This document shows positions 45,449 through 56,492 of a DNA stretch of 64,000 nt, piece by piece. Origin of the DNA: JANLUX01 sp031366005 (GTDB lineage: Bacteria > Bacteroidota > Bacteroidia > AKYH767-A > OLB10); NCBI GenBank assembly GCA_031366005.1, contig JANLZB010000076.1:1-64000 (forward strand), read 5' to 3'. Within the stretch, counting starts at the first letter, position 1; each line of letters starts with the position of its first letter. The notes under the pieces are model-generated. The model was not told the DNA's origin and made no database searches. It saw nothing but the letters and a program-made list of their open reading frames with translations. The position numbers and the translations under genes are program-made.

Positions 45449-46722
45449 ATGAAATCATTTTACATTGCAATGCCAATTTTAAAATGCTTCTTTCTGTTAC
45501 AGAAAAGAAAAATAGTTTATCTACTTGTTTTATTTTCATTGCTTACCTTGCATTTTAGAGCCCAAGGACAAAATTTCGTATGGGCAAAACAAGTTGGCGG
45601 ATCTGAAACTGACAATGGAAATTCTATTGCAACAGATGCTAACGGTAATGTTTATATTACGGGTAATTTTGAAGCAACAGTGGATTTTGATCCTGGCGCG
45701 GGATCCTTTAATTTGACTTCAAATGGTGGGTCATTTTATAGTGATATTTTTATTGAAAAGTTAGATGCTAATGGCAATTTTCTTTGGGCAAAACAAATAG
45801 GAGGAATTGGTAATGATTATGGATGGTCAATTGCAACTGATGACTCAGGAAATGTTTATACAACGGGTCGCTTTAAAGGGCAAAATGTGGATTTTGATCC
45901 GGGTGCAGGTATATTTAACTTATCTTCTGGTGGAGGTAGTTCTTATGATATTTTTATAGAAAAATTATCTTCAAATGGAAGCTTTGTTTGGGCAAAACAA
46001 ATGGGTGGAACGGCAGATGATATGGGCTTGTCAATTACAATGGATTTATTTGGTAATATATTTACAACAGGTTCATTTCAAGGAATTGTGGACTTCGATC
46101 CAGACACCGGTATCTTTAATTTAAATTCAACCGGCAGTGAAGATATTTTTATTCAGAAATTAGATGCAAATGGAAATTTTCTGTGGGCAAACTCAATCCA
46201 GGTATAGCTATAGCAAATTTAATTGCTGATCCGATTTATGGTGCTATATATATTGTAAGATTAAATAACAATGGAAATTTCGTTTGGGCAAAGCAAATTG
46301 GAGCAACAGATTCCAGATAATCAATCACGACAGATGTTAGTGGGAATGTTCTAACTACAGGTTCTTTTTATGGCACAGCAGATTTTGATCCCGGAACTGG
46401 CATACTTAATCTGATTTCTAATAATGGACCCGCAGATGTTTATATTCAGAAATTGAATTCAGTTACTGGTTTGGATGAGAATGAAATAAATAACCCTGTT
46501 TCTATTTTTCCAAATCCCAACAATTCTTCTTGTACAATCCTTGCTACTTCTTTTGAAAATTCTACAATTTCGATTTACGATATAACGGGAAGAAAATTGT
46601 TTCTACAATCATTCAATATGCAAATGGAATTAAGCTCTGAATCATTAAAAGCCGGAATTTATATTGTTGAATTAACAAATAAGATAGGAATGAATATAAA
46701 AGGTAAATTGATAAAGAAGTAA
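45449..46722 (+). pseudogene. Broken SBBP-repeat beta-propeller gene with T9SS tail
   Basis: The first part codes for a signal sequence and four SBBP-type repeats of about 55 aa (SIATDANGNVYITGNF, VDFDPGAGSFNL, LDANGNFLWAKQ). It ends at a TAG (46205-46207) in mid-repeat. The next repeat (NGNFVWAKQIGA) continues in another frame, hits an in-frame TAA (46318-46320), then continues (TTDVSGNVLTTGSF) into a type A sorting domain (SIFPNPNNSS, YDITGRKLF, GKLIKK). At least one frameshift or deletion and one nonsense change have therefore broken a single gene. The intact protein would be a secreted surface propeller. The second half could be expressed only by reinitiation, which is unlikely. Confidence 0.8.
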
Positions 46723-46739
46723 GTTCTGTTTATCAAACT

Positions 46740-47477
46740 CTAAAAAGATTCAGTCAAAACAGCGAGCATTGCATCTCTTGCTTTTTCTTTTAACGTAGTC
46801 ACATCTTCTTCACCAAGGTTACTTATATCAATCGGCTCACTCCATTCAGCATAAATAATTCCCGGTCGCATTTCCAGCGGACGAAGCGGAGATAAAAGTT
46901 TTTGTGAATTTTTAATTGTTAAAATGGCAAGCGGCACTTGTGCTTTGATGGCAAGTCTGAAAGCTCCTTCTCTGAAATCAAGTAATGGCTGATCCGTTTT
47001 ATTACGTGTGCCTTCAGGTGCAAGAAAAACAGAAATGCCCTCATCCAGACTTTCTTTCATTTTATCCAGACTTTTTGAACGGTCTTTTTTATCACTACGA
47101 TCCACGGTGATATAAAGATTTTTGATTACATAACCCATCAATGGAATTTTTGCAAGTTCTGCTTTCGACAAAAAACGAAATGTGTTTTTACATGAACGTG
47201 CATACAATGGAATATCTAAAAACGAAACATGGTTGGCAACAAACACATACGTTTTCTCTGGATCAATAAATTCTTTGTTTTTAATTTTTATCCTGATAAA
47301 GAAAAATATAAATAAAGTAGCTGCCCAAATCCTGGATAGGGAATGTGCAATATGAGGTGCTTTTTTCTTTGAACAAAAATTAAAGATCAGGAAATAACAC
47401 GGTACGAAAATCAAAAAAGAAATTGCAAAAGGAATGATGCAGTAAAGCGTGTAGATAAACCTGAGTAGTCGTGTCAT
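46740..47477 (-). CDS. plsC: 1-acyl-sn-glycerol-3-phosphate acyltransferase
   Basis: The 245-aa protein has an N-terminal hydrophobic region (two helices within 1-60) and the acyltransferase motifs: HX4D in VANHVSFLDIPLY (near 85), the APEGTRN block (near 157) with DFREGAFRLA, and PLAILTIKNS. PlsC makes phosphatidate from lysophosphatidate at the inner membrane. A lysophospholipid or ornithine-lipid acyltransferase is an alternative. Confidence 0.85.
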   Translation of the reverse strand: MTRLLRFIYTLYCIIPFAISFLIFVPCYFLIFNFCSKKKAPHIAHSLSRIWAATLFIFFFIRIKIKNKEFIDPEKTYVFVANHVSFLDIPLYARSCKNTFRFLSKAELAKIPLMGYVIKNLYITVDRSDKKDRSKSLDKMKESLDEGISVFLAPEGTRNKTDQPLLDFREGAFRLAIKAQVPLAILTIKNSQKLLSPLRPLEMRPGIIYAEWSEPIDISNLGEEDVTTLKEKARDAMLAVLTESF

Positions 47478-47541
47478 TTTTTTTGATACCCCTGAGAGGG
47501 TTTAAAACCCTGTCAGAGATGACAATGATCAGCAAATTTAT

Positions 47542-47880
47542 CTATTCATGCTCATGTGCGTCTTTCTTGCAGCAATCATGAAGTTTTTTATAAGCTTTGG
47601 CATCAGCAAGCATATCGTCTGCATCGTAACCAATTAAAGTAACTGCTTTGCGGAGTTTATTGATATTGGTTTTTTGTGGATTAAAAATAATGGTAACCAC
47701 TTTGGTATCTACATCTAATGTAGAAGACTTAACTCCTTTCTCAAAGTTTAAATCGTGTTCAATTCTCTCTTTGCACTTTTCACAAACTGCACTTGTTTTT
47801 ATTCTTGCTGTATCGCTTTGTGCAAATAAATAAGTAGTTGAAATCAGTAATGTGAAAATTAAAAATTTTATTTTTTTCAT
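47542..47880 (-). CDS. Exported heavy-metal-associated (HMA) domain protein
   Basis: The 112-aa protein has a signal peptide (to about residue 20, FAQ) and an HMA fold with a CxxC site (TSAVCEKCKERIEHDL near 31-45), then STLDVDTKVVTIIF and LIGYDADDM. The tail HDCCKKDAHEHE adds Cys and His ligands. It probably binds Cu+ or Zn2+ in the periplasm. It lies downstream of a TonB receptor and an HYC_CC_PP protein on the same strand, so metal handling is the likely common theme. Confidence 0.82.
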   Translation of the reverse strand: MKKIKFLIFTLLISTTYLFAQSDTARIKTSAVCEKCKERIEHDLNFEKGVKSSTLDVDTKVVTIIFNPQKTNINKLRKAVTLIGYDADDMLADAKAYKKLHDCCKKDAHEHE

Positions 47881-47923
47881 GAGTTTTTTGATTTTGCTAA
47901 TGTAATTTATTGTGTGTCGTCAT

Positions 47924-47990
47924 GCTGAACTTGTTTCAGCATCTTACCAGGATACTTTAAATTATAGAGAGATGCTGAAACAAGTTCAGC
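47924..47990. repeat. 21-bp perfect inverted repeat between TonB receptor and HMA genes
   Basis: Arms GCTGAACTTGTTTCAGCATCT (in two blocks) and their exact complement are separated by 25 nt. Each arm contains a smaller near-palindrome. It lies in the intergenic gap within the metal-related gene set and could terminate, stabilise or attenuate. Confidence 0.75.
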
Positions 47991-48001
47991 AGGACAAAGA
48001 T

Positions 48002-50224
48002 TTATTTAATTGATAATCTCATTCCTACATAAAACTTCTGACCTGTAATCGGTCCCCAGATATTGGTCGCATCGAAGTCGTTACTAAAAGGATTTGCTGC
48101 ACTGACGATGGGATTTTTTTGAGTGTAACCTAAAATATTTTCTGCACCTCCATACAACTCCCATTTCTTAAACACTTTTGTCAGCTGTGCATTTAACATT
48201 ACAAATGAGGGCGAAAATTCTTTTACAAATATATCTGCATTCTCACCGCTTTTAATCGGCAAAGGTTTAGCGCCTTCCAGTTGTGCAGTTGCATTCATTC
48301 TCCATTTTTTCCGTGGTGTTTCGTAGGTCATATTTATTAAACCTTTATTTCTTGACAACATCGGTTTGGCAATTGATTTTACAACCAGGTAATTGGTATG
48401 CACATCATCTAATTTATAAGCAACCTTAATTGTAAACCCTTCAATCAATTCGTAAGTTAAAGTAGTTTGAAAACTATTTGCATAAGAAGTTCCTCTTAAA
48501 TTATAATACAAAACCACAAAGGGATTACTGTACTGATCAACTATCAACTGGTTTTCAAAATTCGTGTAGTAATAATCAGCGCTCCACGAACCTTCGTGAT
48601 CAAATAATTTATAACGCACAGCAATATTTGCACCGCTGTTCCATGCAATTTCTGGTTTGATCTCTTCCAGCACAACCAATGATTTTGAGCTTGCCATCAC
48701 ACCGATATTATCAGCATACACATGTGGAGTCCTGAATCCTTTTCCACCTGAAGCACGAACTATAATATCAGGAGTGAAGTTGTATTTCAAGTGTAACCGC
48801 GGTGTATAAATCCAATGCCATTTATTGTGATAATCAATGCGTGATCCTGCAATCAGCCCGAATTTTTCTTTGTAATCAAAAGTGTATTCAGCATACGCAC
48901 CAGGCACTTGTTCAGTAGAGTTAGTGTTAAACTTATTATAACTTTCATCATAATTATCAAGCTTGTAATCAACACCTGATTTTATTTTATGATTGGTGTT
49001 TTTAATAATTGTTATGTAAGCATAGTTTGCATAAAACGATTTTTGTGTACCGTTGTATTCTTTCAAACCAAAATAAGATTGCTGATCATGATATGTAGCT
49101 GACAATTGCAAGCCCATGCTCTTATATGGCTTTGCAGGATATACCAAACCTGTTTTTGTGTAAGCTTCCACTCTTCTTGTTTTCACGCCTATTCCATAAG
49201 CATTGGTTGTTCCTTTATCATTACGCTCATTAAATTTTACCTGCCCGCCAATTCGGTCTTCAACAATTGCTTTGATACCAGCCTGTCCTTCTAATTTTTT
49301 TCCGCTGTGATATCGAAAGCGGTTGTAAATATTTAATTGCTTTGATAATGGCAGATCAAGAAATCCATCATTGTTCCGGTCATTTTTAACACCTGCATAA
49401 TCACCATGAAGCATTAGCATATAACTCCATTTTTTATTTATTCTTACGGTATTAATTGTATTTGCTTCCACCCGTCCATAACTATCAGTAAAGAGATTTA
49501 AAAAAAATTTTTCATCATTCTCTTCCGCTTTTTTAAACTCAATATTTATTTGTCCTGTAGTAGCTTCATAGCCGTTTGAAACCGAACCTGCTCCTTTACT
49601 TATCTGAATTGATTCCATCCACGGACCAGGAATGTATGTCAATCCATAAATAGAACCTAATCCTCTGAGAGTTGGAATATTTTCTGTGAGTAATTGCGTA
49701 TAAATTCCTGACAGGCCAAGCATCTGTATTTCTTTTGCACCAGTTACTGCATCTGTATAATTTACATCAATGGAAGGATTTGTTTCAAAGCTCTCAGATA
49801 AATTGCAACACGCAGCTTTTAACAATTCTCCTGAAGTAATTAGTTCAGTGTTGCGTAGCTGGATGGTGGAAACAACAGTAGTTTCCCTTTTTCCTTTTAC
49901 GTTTACCTCTTTTAAAGATTTAACCTGCCTGAGATGCACTTCAATAAATTTTGATGGATCATGAGCATGAATAGTATCAGGTGAATAGCCCACATATTGC
50001 ACAACCATAATTCTCATTACAGAATCAACAACTTTTAATTCAAAGTTTCCATCATTGTCAGTAGCAGTACCGATGGAAGTGCCTGACCAATGAATATTAG
50101 CACCAATAACGGGTTGCGATTTTTTCTCAGATCCTTCTTCAACCACACGACCTTTTACCACTTGAGCTTTTGTAATGTAGCTAAAGCAGGTAAGAATAAT
50201 TAATAATAAAATATTTTTTTTCAT
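48002..50224 (-). CDS. TonB-dependent outer-membrane receptor, probable metal (copper-type) uptake
   Basis: The 740-aa receptor has a signal peptide (1-20), a carboxypeptidase-regulatory-like domain (about 22-105: VVKGRVVEEGSEKKSQPVIGANIHWSGTSIGTATDNDGNFEL in part), a plug (about 120-230: IQMLGLSGIYTQLLTENIPTLRG, GAGSVSNGYEATTGQINIEF) and a 22-strand barrel up to the C-terminal FYVGMRLSIK. A CC pair lies in the plug (LKAACCNLSESF). Placement between an HYC_CC_PP protein and an HMA protein suggests a metal ligand rather than a glycan; no SusD partner is present. Confidence 0.88.
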   Translation of the reverse strand: MKKNILLLIILTCFSYITKAQVVKGRVVEEGSEKKSQPVIGANIHWSGTSIGTATDNDGNFELKVVDSVMRIMVVQYVGYSPDTIHAHDPSKFIEVHLRQVKSLKEVNVKGKRETTVVSTIQLRNTELITSGELLKAACCNLSESFETNPSIDVNYTDAVTGAKEIQMLGLSGIYTQLLTENIPTLRGLGSIYGLTYIPGPWMESIQISKGAGSVSNGYEATTGQINIEFKKAEENDEKFFLNLFTDSYGRVEANTINTVRINKKWSYMLMLHGDYAGVKNDRNNDGFLDLPLSKQLNIYNRFRYHSGKKLEGQAGIKAIVEDRIGGQVKFNERNDKGTTNAYGIGVKTRRVEAYTKTGLVYPAKPYKSMGLQLSATYHDQQSYFGLKEYNGTQKSFYANYAYITIIKNTNHKIKSGVDYKLDNYDESYNKFNTNSTEQVPGAYAEYTFDYKEKFGLIAGSRIDYHNKWHWIYTPRLHLKYNFTPDIIVRASGGKGFRTPHVYADNIGVMASSKSLVVLEEIKPEIAWNSGANIAVRYKLFDHEGSWSADYYYTNFENQLIVDQYSNPFVVLYYNLRGTSYANSFQTTLTYELIEGFTIKVAYKLDDVHTNYLVVKSIAKPMLSRNKGLINMTYETPRKKWRMNATAQLEGAKPLPIKSGENADIFVKEFSPSFVMLNAQLTKVFKKWELYGGAENILGYTQKNPIVSAANPFSNDFDATNIWGPITGQKFYVGMRLSIK

Positions 50225-50317
50225 TTTTATTTATTGAAGATTTATAAAAAATTTTTTCATGTTGAGATACAAAGAAGCATAGTATTTAACTACACTTTAT
50301 ATATCCTGCACAAGAAA

Positions 50318-52118
<1,801 letters not shown>

Positions 52119-52128
52119 TTGATTAATA

Positions 52129-52476
52129 ATGGAGAAACCTAATAGTAATTCTGAAGAATCTGGTCAGAAGAAAGAATTAAAGAACCCGGGTTCAGAAGAA
52201 ATAGGAACGGGAGGAATACATATGCCATCGCGCAGACGCAAGCGCATCAAAGTGAGGAAAAGAATTCGTGTTAAGAAACGTAGCAGTTCAAAAAAGAAAG
52301 CCAGAAAAACAATGGAAACCATTGGGTGGATTCTACTGATTGCAGCATTTTTATTAACCTTTATCATCTTAATTTTCCAGCTTGATATCAAGGACAGGCG
52401 TGAAAAAAAATCAATGGGTAAAGATGTATCAATGATTGAAACAAATAAAATTGCGGTTTCCGGTTTTACAGATTAA
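52129..52476 (+). CDS. Small Arg/Lys-rich single-pass membrane protein
   Basis: The 115-aa protein has an acidic/Asn-rich start, a very basic block (PSRRRKRIKVRKRIRVKKR then SSSKKKARK, about 33-61), one helix (about 65-85) and a short polar C-terminus. The charge pattern puts the basic side in the cytoplasm. It lies 10 nt after eno, so it is likely co-transcribed. In other Bacteroidota a small single-pass division protein (FtsB-like) often follows eno, but this lacks the coiled coil expected of that family. Function unknown. Confidence 0.65.
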   Translation: MEKPNSNSEESGQKKELKNPGSEEIGTGGIHMPSRRRKRIKVRKRIRVKKRSSSKKKARKTMETIGWILLIAAFLLTFIILIFQLDIKDRREKKSMGKDVSMIETNKIAVSGFTD

Positions 52477-52579
52477 TTCTATGTTACGTTAATTGTAAAA
52501 CATAAATAATAAACTGTAAACAAATTAATAACTTCGCACCACCTTTATTAAAAACAAATTTTTTTCAAACAACAAAACA

Positions 52580-53893
52580 ATGGATCGCATTAAAGAAAAA
52601 TTTTCAGAGAAAGCCATACCGGTAGCTGAGGAAATTAAGCAACTTGTTAAAGAACATGGTAATTATGTTTTAGGTCAGTACACACTTGAACAGGTATATG
52701 GTGGTATGAAGGGCATGATAGGGATGGTGACAGAAACCAGCAAGCTTGATCCCGAAGAAGGCATTCGCTTCCGCGGATATTCAATTCCTGAACTGCGTGA
52801 GAAATTGCCTCGTGGACAAGGAGGAGAAAATTTACCGGAAGGGATTTTTTATTTGCTCCTCACAGGCGACCTTCCTACTGAAGAAGATGCACGTGAAGTA
52901 AGTAATCAATGGGCTCGCAGAAGCCATGTTCCAAAACATGTTTTTGATATGCTTGATGCTTTGCCAAAAGCTACTCACCCAATGACGCAGCTTAGCATGG
53001 GCATACTTGCTATGCAAACTGAAAGCGTTTTTACTGCTGCTTATCGTAAAGGAATTAATAAGAAACAATACTGGGATCCTACTTATGAGGACATCATGAA
53101 TCTTATTGCACGTCTGCCACGTCTGGCAGCTTATATTTACAGAAGGACTTATAAGGAAGGAGTACATATTGAACCTGATCCTAAATTAGACTGGGGTGCA
53201 AATTTTGCTCACATGCTTGGCTTTGATGATGACGGCATGAAAAGTCTTATGCGTCTTTATCTAACCATTCATGTGGATCACGAGGGAGGAAATGTATCAG
53301 CACACGCAACACATCTTGTTGGTTCTTCATTGAGTGATGCTTACCTGTCGCTTTCTGCAGGTATGAATGGCCTGGCAGGTCCCTTACATGGATTGGCAAA
53401 CCAGGAAGTAGTGCGTTGGATTTATGAGATGCAGGATTATTTTGGCGGAGGAGTTCCTACCCGCGAACAAATGACTGATTACATTCACAAGACTTTGAAA
53501 GAAGGTCGGGTGATACCCGGTTATGGACATGCAGTGCTTCGCAAAACCGACCCGCGTTATATCGCTCAGATGGAATTTGCCAAAACGCATTTGGCAGATG
53601 ATGAGCTTTTCAAAATCGTGCAGTTGCTTTATGAAGTTGCTCCGGATATTTTAAAGTCAACAGGTAAAATAAAAAATCCATGGCCTAATGTAGATGCTCA
53701 TAGCGGTGTACTTTTAATACATTACGGCTTAGTTGAATATGATTTTTACACAGTGCTGTTTGGAGTATCGCGTGCAATCGGAGTACTTACAAGTCTTCTT
53801 TGGGATCGCGCTTTAGGCGTGCCAATTGAACGCCCTGGTTCTGTTACAACGGAATGGATGAAGAAGCAGGTAGAAAAGCAGACTATAAGTTAA
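52580..53893 (+). CDS. gltA: Citrate synthase, mitochondrial (eukaryotic) type
   Basis: The 437-aa protein condenses acetyl-CoA and oxaloacetate. Catalytic residues are in [11 protein letters not shown] (His), [20 protein letters not shown] [14 protein letters not shown] (His) and [10 protein letters not shown] (Asp). Many blocks match animal mitochondrial citrate synthase as I recall it: [63 protein letters not shown] and TVLFGVSRA. Typical bacterial type II enzymes and most other bacterial GltA proteins look different. A monocistronic unit is likely. Confidence 0.92.
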   Translation: MDRIKEKFSEKAIPVAEEIKQLVKEHGNYVLGQYTLEQVYGGMKGMIGMVTETSKLDPEEGIRFRGYSIPELREKLPRGQGGENLPEGIFYLLLTGDLPTEEDAREVSNQWARRSHVPKHVFDMLDALPKATHPMTQLSMGILAMQTESVFTAAYRKGINKKQYWDPTYEDIMNLIARLPRLAAYIYRRTYKEGVHIEPDPKLDWGANFAHMLGFDDDGMKSLMRLYLTIHVDHEGGNVSAHATHLVGSSLSDAYLSLSAGMNGLAGPLHGLANQEVVRWIYEMQDYFGGGVPTREQMTDYIHKTLKEGRVIPGYGHAVLRKTDPRYIAQMEFAKTHLADDELFKIVQLLYEVAPDILKSTGKIKNPWPNVDAHSGVLLIHYGLVEYDFYTVLFGVSRAIGVLTSLLWDRALGVPIERPGSVTTEWMKKQVEKQTIS

Positions 53894-53905
53894 GCAGTCG
53901 TATTC

Positions 53906-54255
53906 TTACTTCCTGAGCAAATCACGAATTTCGGTAAGCAATAGTTGATCTTTGCTCAATACGTCTGCTGGTGGAGCAGGTGCTTCTTTCTTTCTTTTCA
54001 TTGCATTCATTGGTTTCACTACAAATATGAAAACAGCAAATGCTACAATCAGAAATACAATTGTACTTTGAATAAACGCACCGTAATTAACAGTAACTGC
54101 GTTAACAGCTTTGCCGGCAGCATCAAAAGTTGCTTCTTTAATAATAATTTTAAGGTCGCCAAAATTTACTCCGCCAATCAATAAACCTAACCAACTGCGA
54201 GATCTACAACATTGCCTTTCGCAATAAATTCTTTGAATTCTGATACAATAGCCAT
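53906..54255 (-). pseudogene. mscL: Large-conductance mechanosensitive channel gene with internal deletion
   Basis: The start codes for MAIVSEFKEFIAKGNVVDLAVG, a perfect MscL N-terminus, and then meets a TAG (54187-54189). The rest of MscL (LGLLIGGVNFGDLKIIIKEA, second helix, and KDQLLLTEIRDLLRK at the end) continues in another frame. Compared with E. coli MscL, residues 23-45 (the end of helix 1 and the loop that leads to IMPP) are missing. The loss is therefore about 70 nt, with a frameshift. The channel should be non-functional unless this is an assembly error. Both ends are otherwise well conserved, so the damage is recent. It is convergent with gltA. Confidence 0.85.
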
Positions 54256-54389
54256 GATAAAATGTGGTTTAAGTTTAAAATTTAAGGGATTAATTGAGGT
54301 AAAAAAGATGTTGATCAAACATACGTTAAAAAGAACATATCAATTATTTTAAAGGATTAAACGCAGTGAAAAACAGAATAGCTCATCTG

Positions 54390-55802
54390 TTACCTTAGCT
54401 GTGCTGAACGTGAAGCATACTTGTTTGCCAATGAAAAATTACCTGTTATTTTATACGCTTTGCTGAGACTATCAGCGGCAGCGGCAGACTCAGGATAATT
54501 CTCCACGTTAAACTTTAAAATCTTTACAGCATCATCAGCTTTGCGTTTTCTCAGCAACACTTTGCTCAACTCAATATAACGATTGGGATCTCCGGGAAAT
54601 AATTTTGAATCGGGATCTTTAGGATTTATTTTTTTATTGACAGACACCACTTCGTTGCGAAGCTTGGTTACACGTTTCATAAAATAATCAACAGGAATAG
54701 TACCATCCACTAAATCATTTTCATATTGATGAATGCATTCCATCAAATTATTAACCGCTGCCATGCCTTGTTCGTGCTTTATTTTATACAGATCATAAGC
54801 CCGATCACCCTGCACCAGAAAAACAGTGTCTTTATCTTTATTCAGAATATCTTCAAATGTGAGAATGGAGGCAAGCGCAATCTGCGAATAATTTTGCGAC
54901 TCATTTTTAAATCCACGGCATTCCGTTTTCCATAAATCAAGAATTATTTGTCTGCCACCTGTTGTTGGGTTTAACATATTAATAGCACAGCTTAAATTTC
55001 CTGCACCGGCATGGTAAGCATGCAAAACCATTAACCGGAACCATGTATCTGTTTCCTTGTAGGCGATATGTCGTGAATCCAACATTTCTTTTACTTTAGG
55101 AATGCAAATAGTACTCAGCAACTTTGAAGCTGCATAAGCTGATCGGTTAAGATCAGTGCGCTCATCCACTTTTTTATTTACACGTAATCCATATTTTATC
55201 GCAACACTCCTCATTAATTGAAACGGGCCCAATGCACCTGCTGAGGATTTCTGGCTTACCTTTCCCGGACTTTCAATTAATAAAATTGTTTGTGCATACC
55301 ATGGATCCACACCGTAATCCATAAATGCTTTTACGGCTTTTGCAATAGTTGGAATTGTTTTACGGTGCTCATAAAATTCTTTTTTGCCTGCAGTAACATA
55401 TAAGTTAGCATTTGAATCAATTCCGCAGGTATTACAAACAGATCGTTTGAATAATGCTTTTTCATTTTCTGATTGCGCCATCCATTCGCGATAATTGGAT
55501 GTAACCAATGGAATTCTGGAAGAAGCTACATTAATAATACATGAATCAGGTGAAAGGCAAATGATCTGTTTCCATAAGCGCGGTTGAGCAAGGGTGTCAT
55601 AGCCCTCAGCATAAAAAGAAGAATTGTTGACAAACATCATCTTTTGTGTTTGTTCAAGACTAACAACAACTTTATTAATGGTTAAGTTATCCGCTTTCAA
55701 TGGTGGTTGCTGTGCTTCTGCAGTTTGTACTCTTCCGCAACTGGCAGCAAAACAGGCACCAGTTATCAGGAATAATTTAAAAGGTAATAGAGGCAATGTC
55801 AT
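54390..55802 (-). CDS. Lytic transglycosylase (SLT domain) lipoprotein
   Basis: The 470-aa protein has a probable lipoprotein signal (AAS-Cys at residue 22). The SLT fold (about 160-290) has the catalytic Glu in LLIESPGKVSQKSSAGALGPFQLM and YAASKLLSTI. It cuts peptidoglycan glycan strands to give 1,6-anhydro ends. The C-terminal third (about 400-465) has a TPR-like region (RYIELSKVLLRKRKADDAVKILKFN and AADSLSKAYKITGN). A single-gene unit with divergent neighbours. Confidence 0.85.
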   Translation of the reverse strand: MTLPLLPFKLFLITGACFAASCGRVQTAEAQQPPLKADNLTINKVVVSLEQTQKMMFVNNSSFYAEGYDTLAQPRLWKQIICLSPDSCIINVASSRIPLVTSNYREWMAQSENEKALFKRSVCNTCGIDSNANLYVTAGKKEFYEHRKTIPTIAKAVKAFMDYGVDPWYAQTILLIESPGKVSQKSSAGALGPFQLMRSVAIKYGLRVNKKVDERTDLNRSAYAASKLLSTICIPKVKEMLDSRHIAYKETDTWFRLMVLHAYHAGAGNLSCAINMLNPTTGGRQIILDLWKTECRGFKNESQNYSQIALASILTFEDILNKDKDTVFLVQGDRAYDLYKIKHEQGMAAVNNLMECIHQYENDLVDGTIPVDYFMKRVTKLRNEVVSVNKKINPKDPDSKLFPGDPNRYIELSKVLLRKRKADDAVKILKFNVENYPESAAAADSLSKAYKITGNFSLANKYASRSAQLR

Positions 55803-55970
55803 TATTAAAATTTTATCAATCTTATACGGAACAATTTAAACGAAGTTGCCCCCGATTTAGTTGCTTTTTTGCAATGCCGGAGGCAGATTACAAAGATAGG
55901 AAGGCGTGTTACTGAAATCTATAACATAATAATGGTTTTATTAACGATGGAATGTGTACTTATAAAATTT

Positions 55971-55978
55971 TACTTTTG
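55971..55978 (+). promoter_or_regulatory. Promoter -7 element of the 155-aa gene
   Basis: TACTTTTG fits TANNTTTG, 23 nt before the proposed TTG start. No -33 match. Confidence 0.45.
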
Positions 55979-56001
55979 TAATACTAAAAAAAATATTTCC
56001 A

Positions 56002-56469
56002 TTGCAAGCTACAAAACGCCCCGATCACATAGAGATTTCAGTGAGTGAAGAGTTGAAGTTATTTATCAAATCCATTGCTGCTTCATTCCAGTTTATTTTT
56101 TACCAGAACAAGTATGATTTGCAGCGAAGAGCTGATATACTTGAAATTATTGAACGTTCAGAAGTGGCTGAATTTGCTGCAAAGATTGAACGGACAGAAC
56201 CCAATTCAAAAATCAAACTATCAAGAGCCGAAGTTTATTTGTTTTACACTTTGATGGAAATTGTGGGCAGAAGTTTTCTTACCGAGATCGCTGATGATTT
56301 TAAGAATATGGCATTGAGACATAATAAAATTAGTGAAGAACGTTATCTCGAAGTCCGCAATACGGAATTAAAAATTGCACAGGCATTAATTCAGCAGATT
56401 AAAAAAGATTTTTCAGGTGAAGAGGATTTTGAAGAATTGCTGGAGAAGATTGACATGCTGGATGAATAA
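56002..56469 (+). CDS. Unrecognised helical cytoplasmic protein
   Basis: The 155-aa product has a TTG start; a GTG at codon 14 is the alternative. It is all-helical by composition and charged, with no signal or membrane segment: a hydrophobic helix (FIKSIAASFQFIFYQ), then RADILEIIERSEVAEFAAKIER, a YLFYTLMEIVGRSFL helix and an acidic C-terminus (GEEDFEELLEKIDMLDE). A fair -7 element and a consistent reading frame support a real gene. I do not recognise the family. Confidence 0.6.
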   Translation: MQATKRPDHIEISVSEELKLFIKSIAASFQFIFYQNKYDLQRRADILEIIERSEVAEFAAKIERTEPNSKIKLSRAEVYLFYTLMEIVGRSFLTEIADDFKNMALRHNKISEERYLEVRNTELKIAQALIQQIKKDFSGEEDFEELLEKIDMLDE

Positions 56470-56492
56470 GAGATTTTTCATCGCACTAAAAA

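Noticed and set aside
53906..54181. A complete 91-aa MscL from a TTG start
   Set aside because: The true N-terminus is present upstream in another frame, so this is the rear part of a broken gene.
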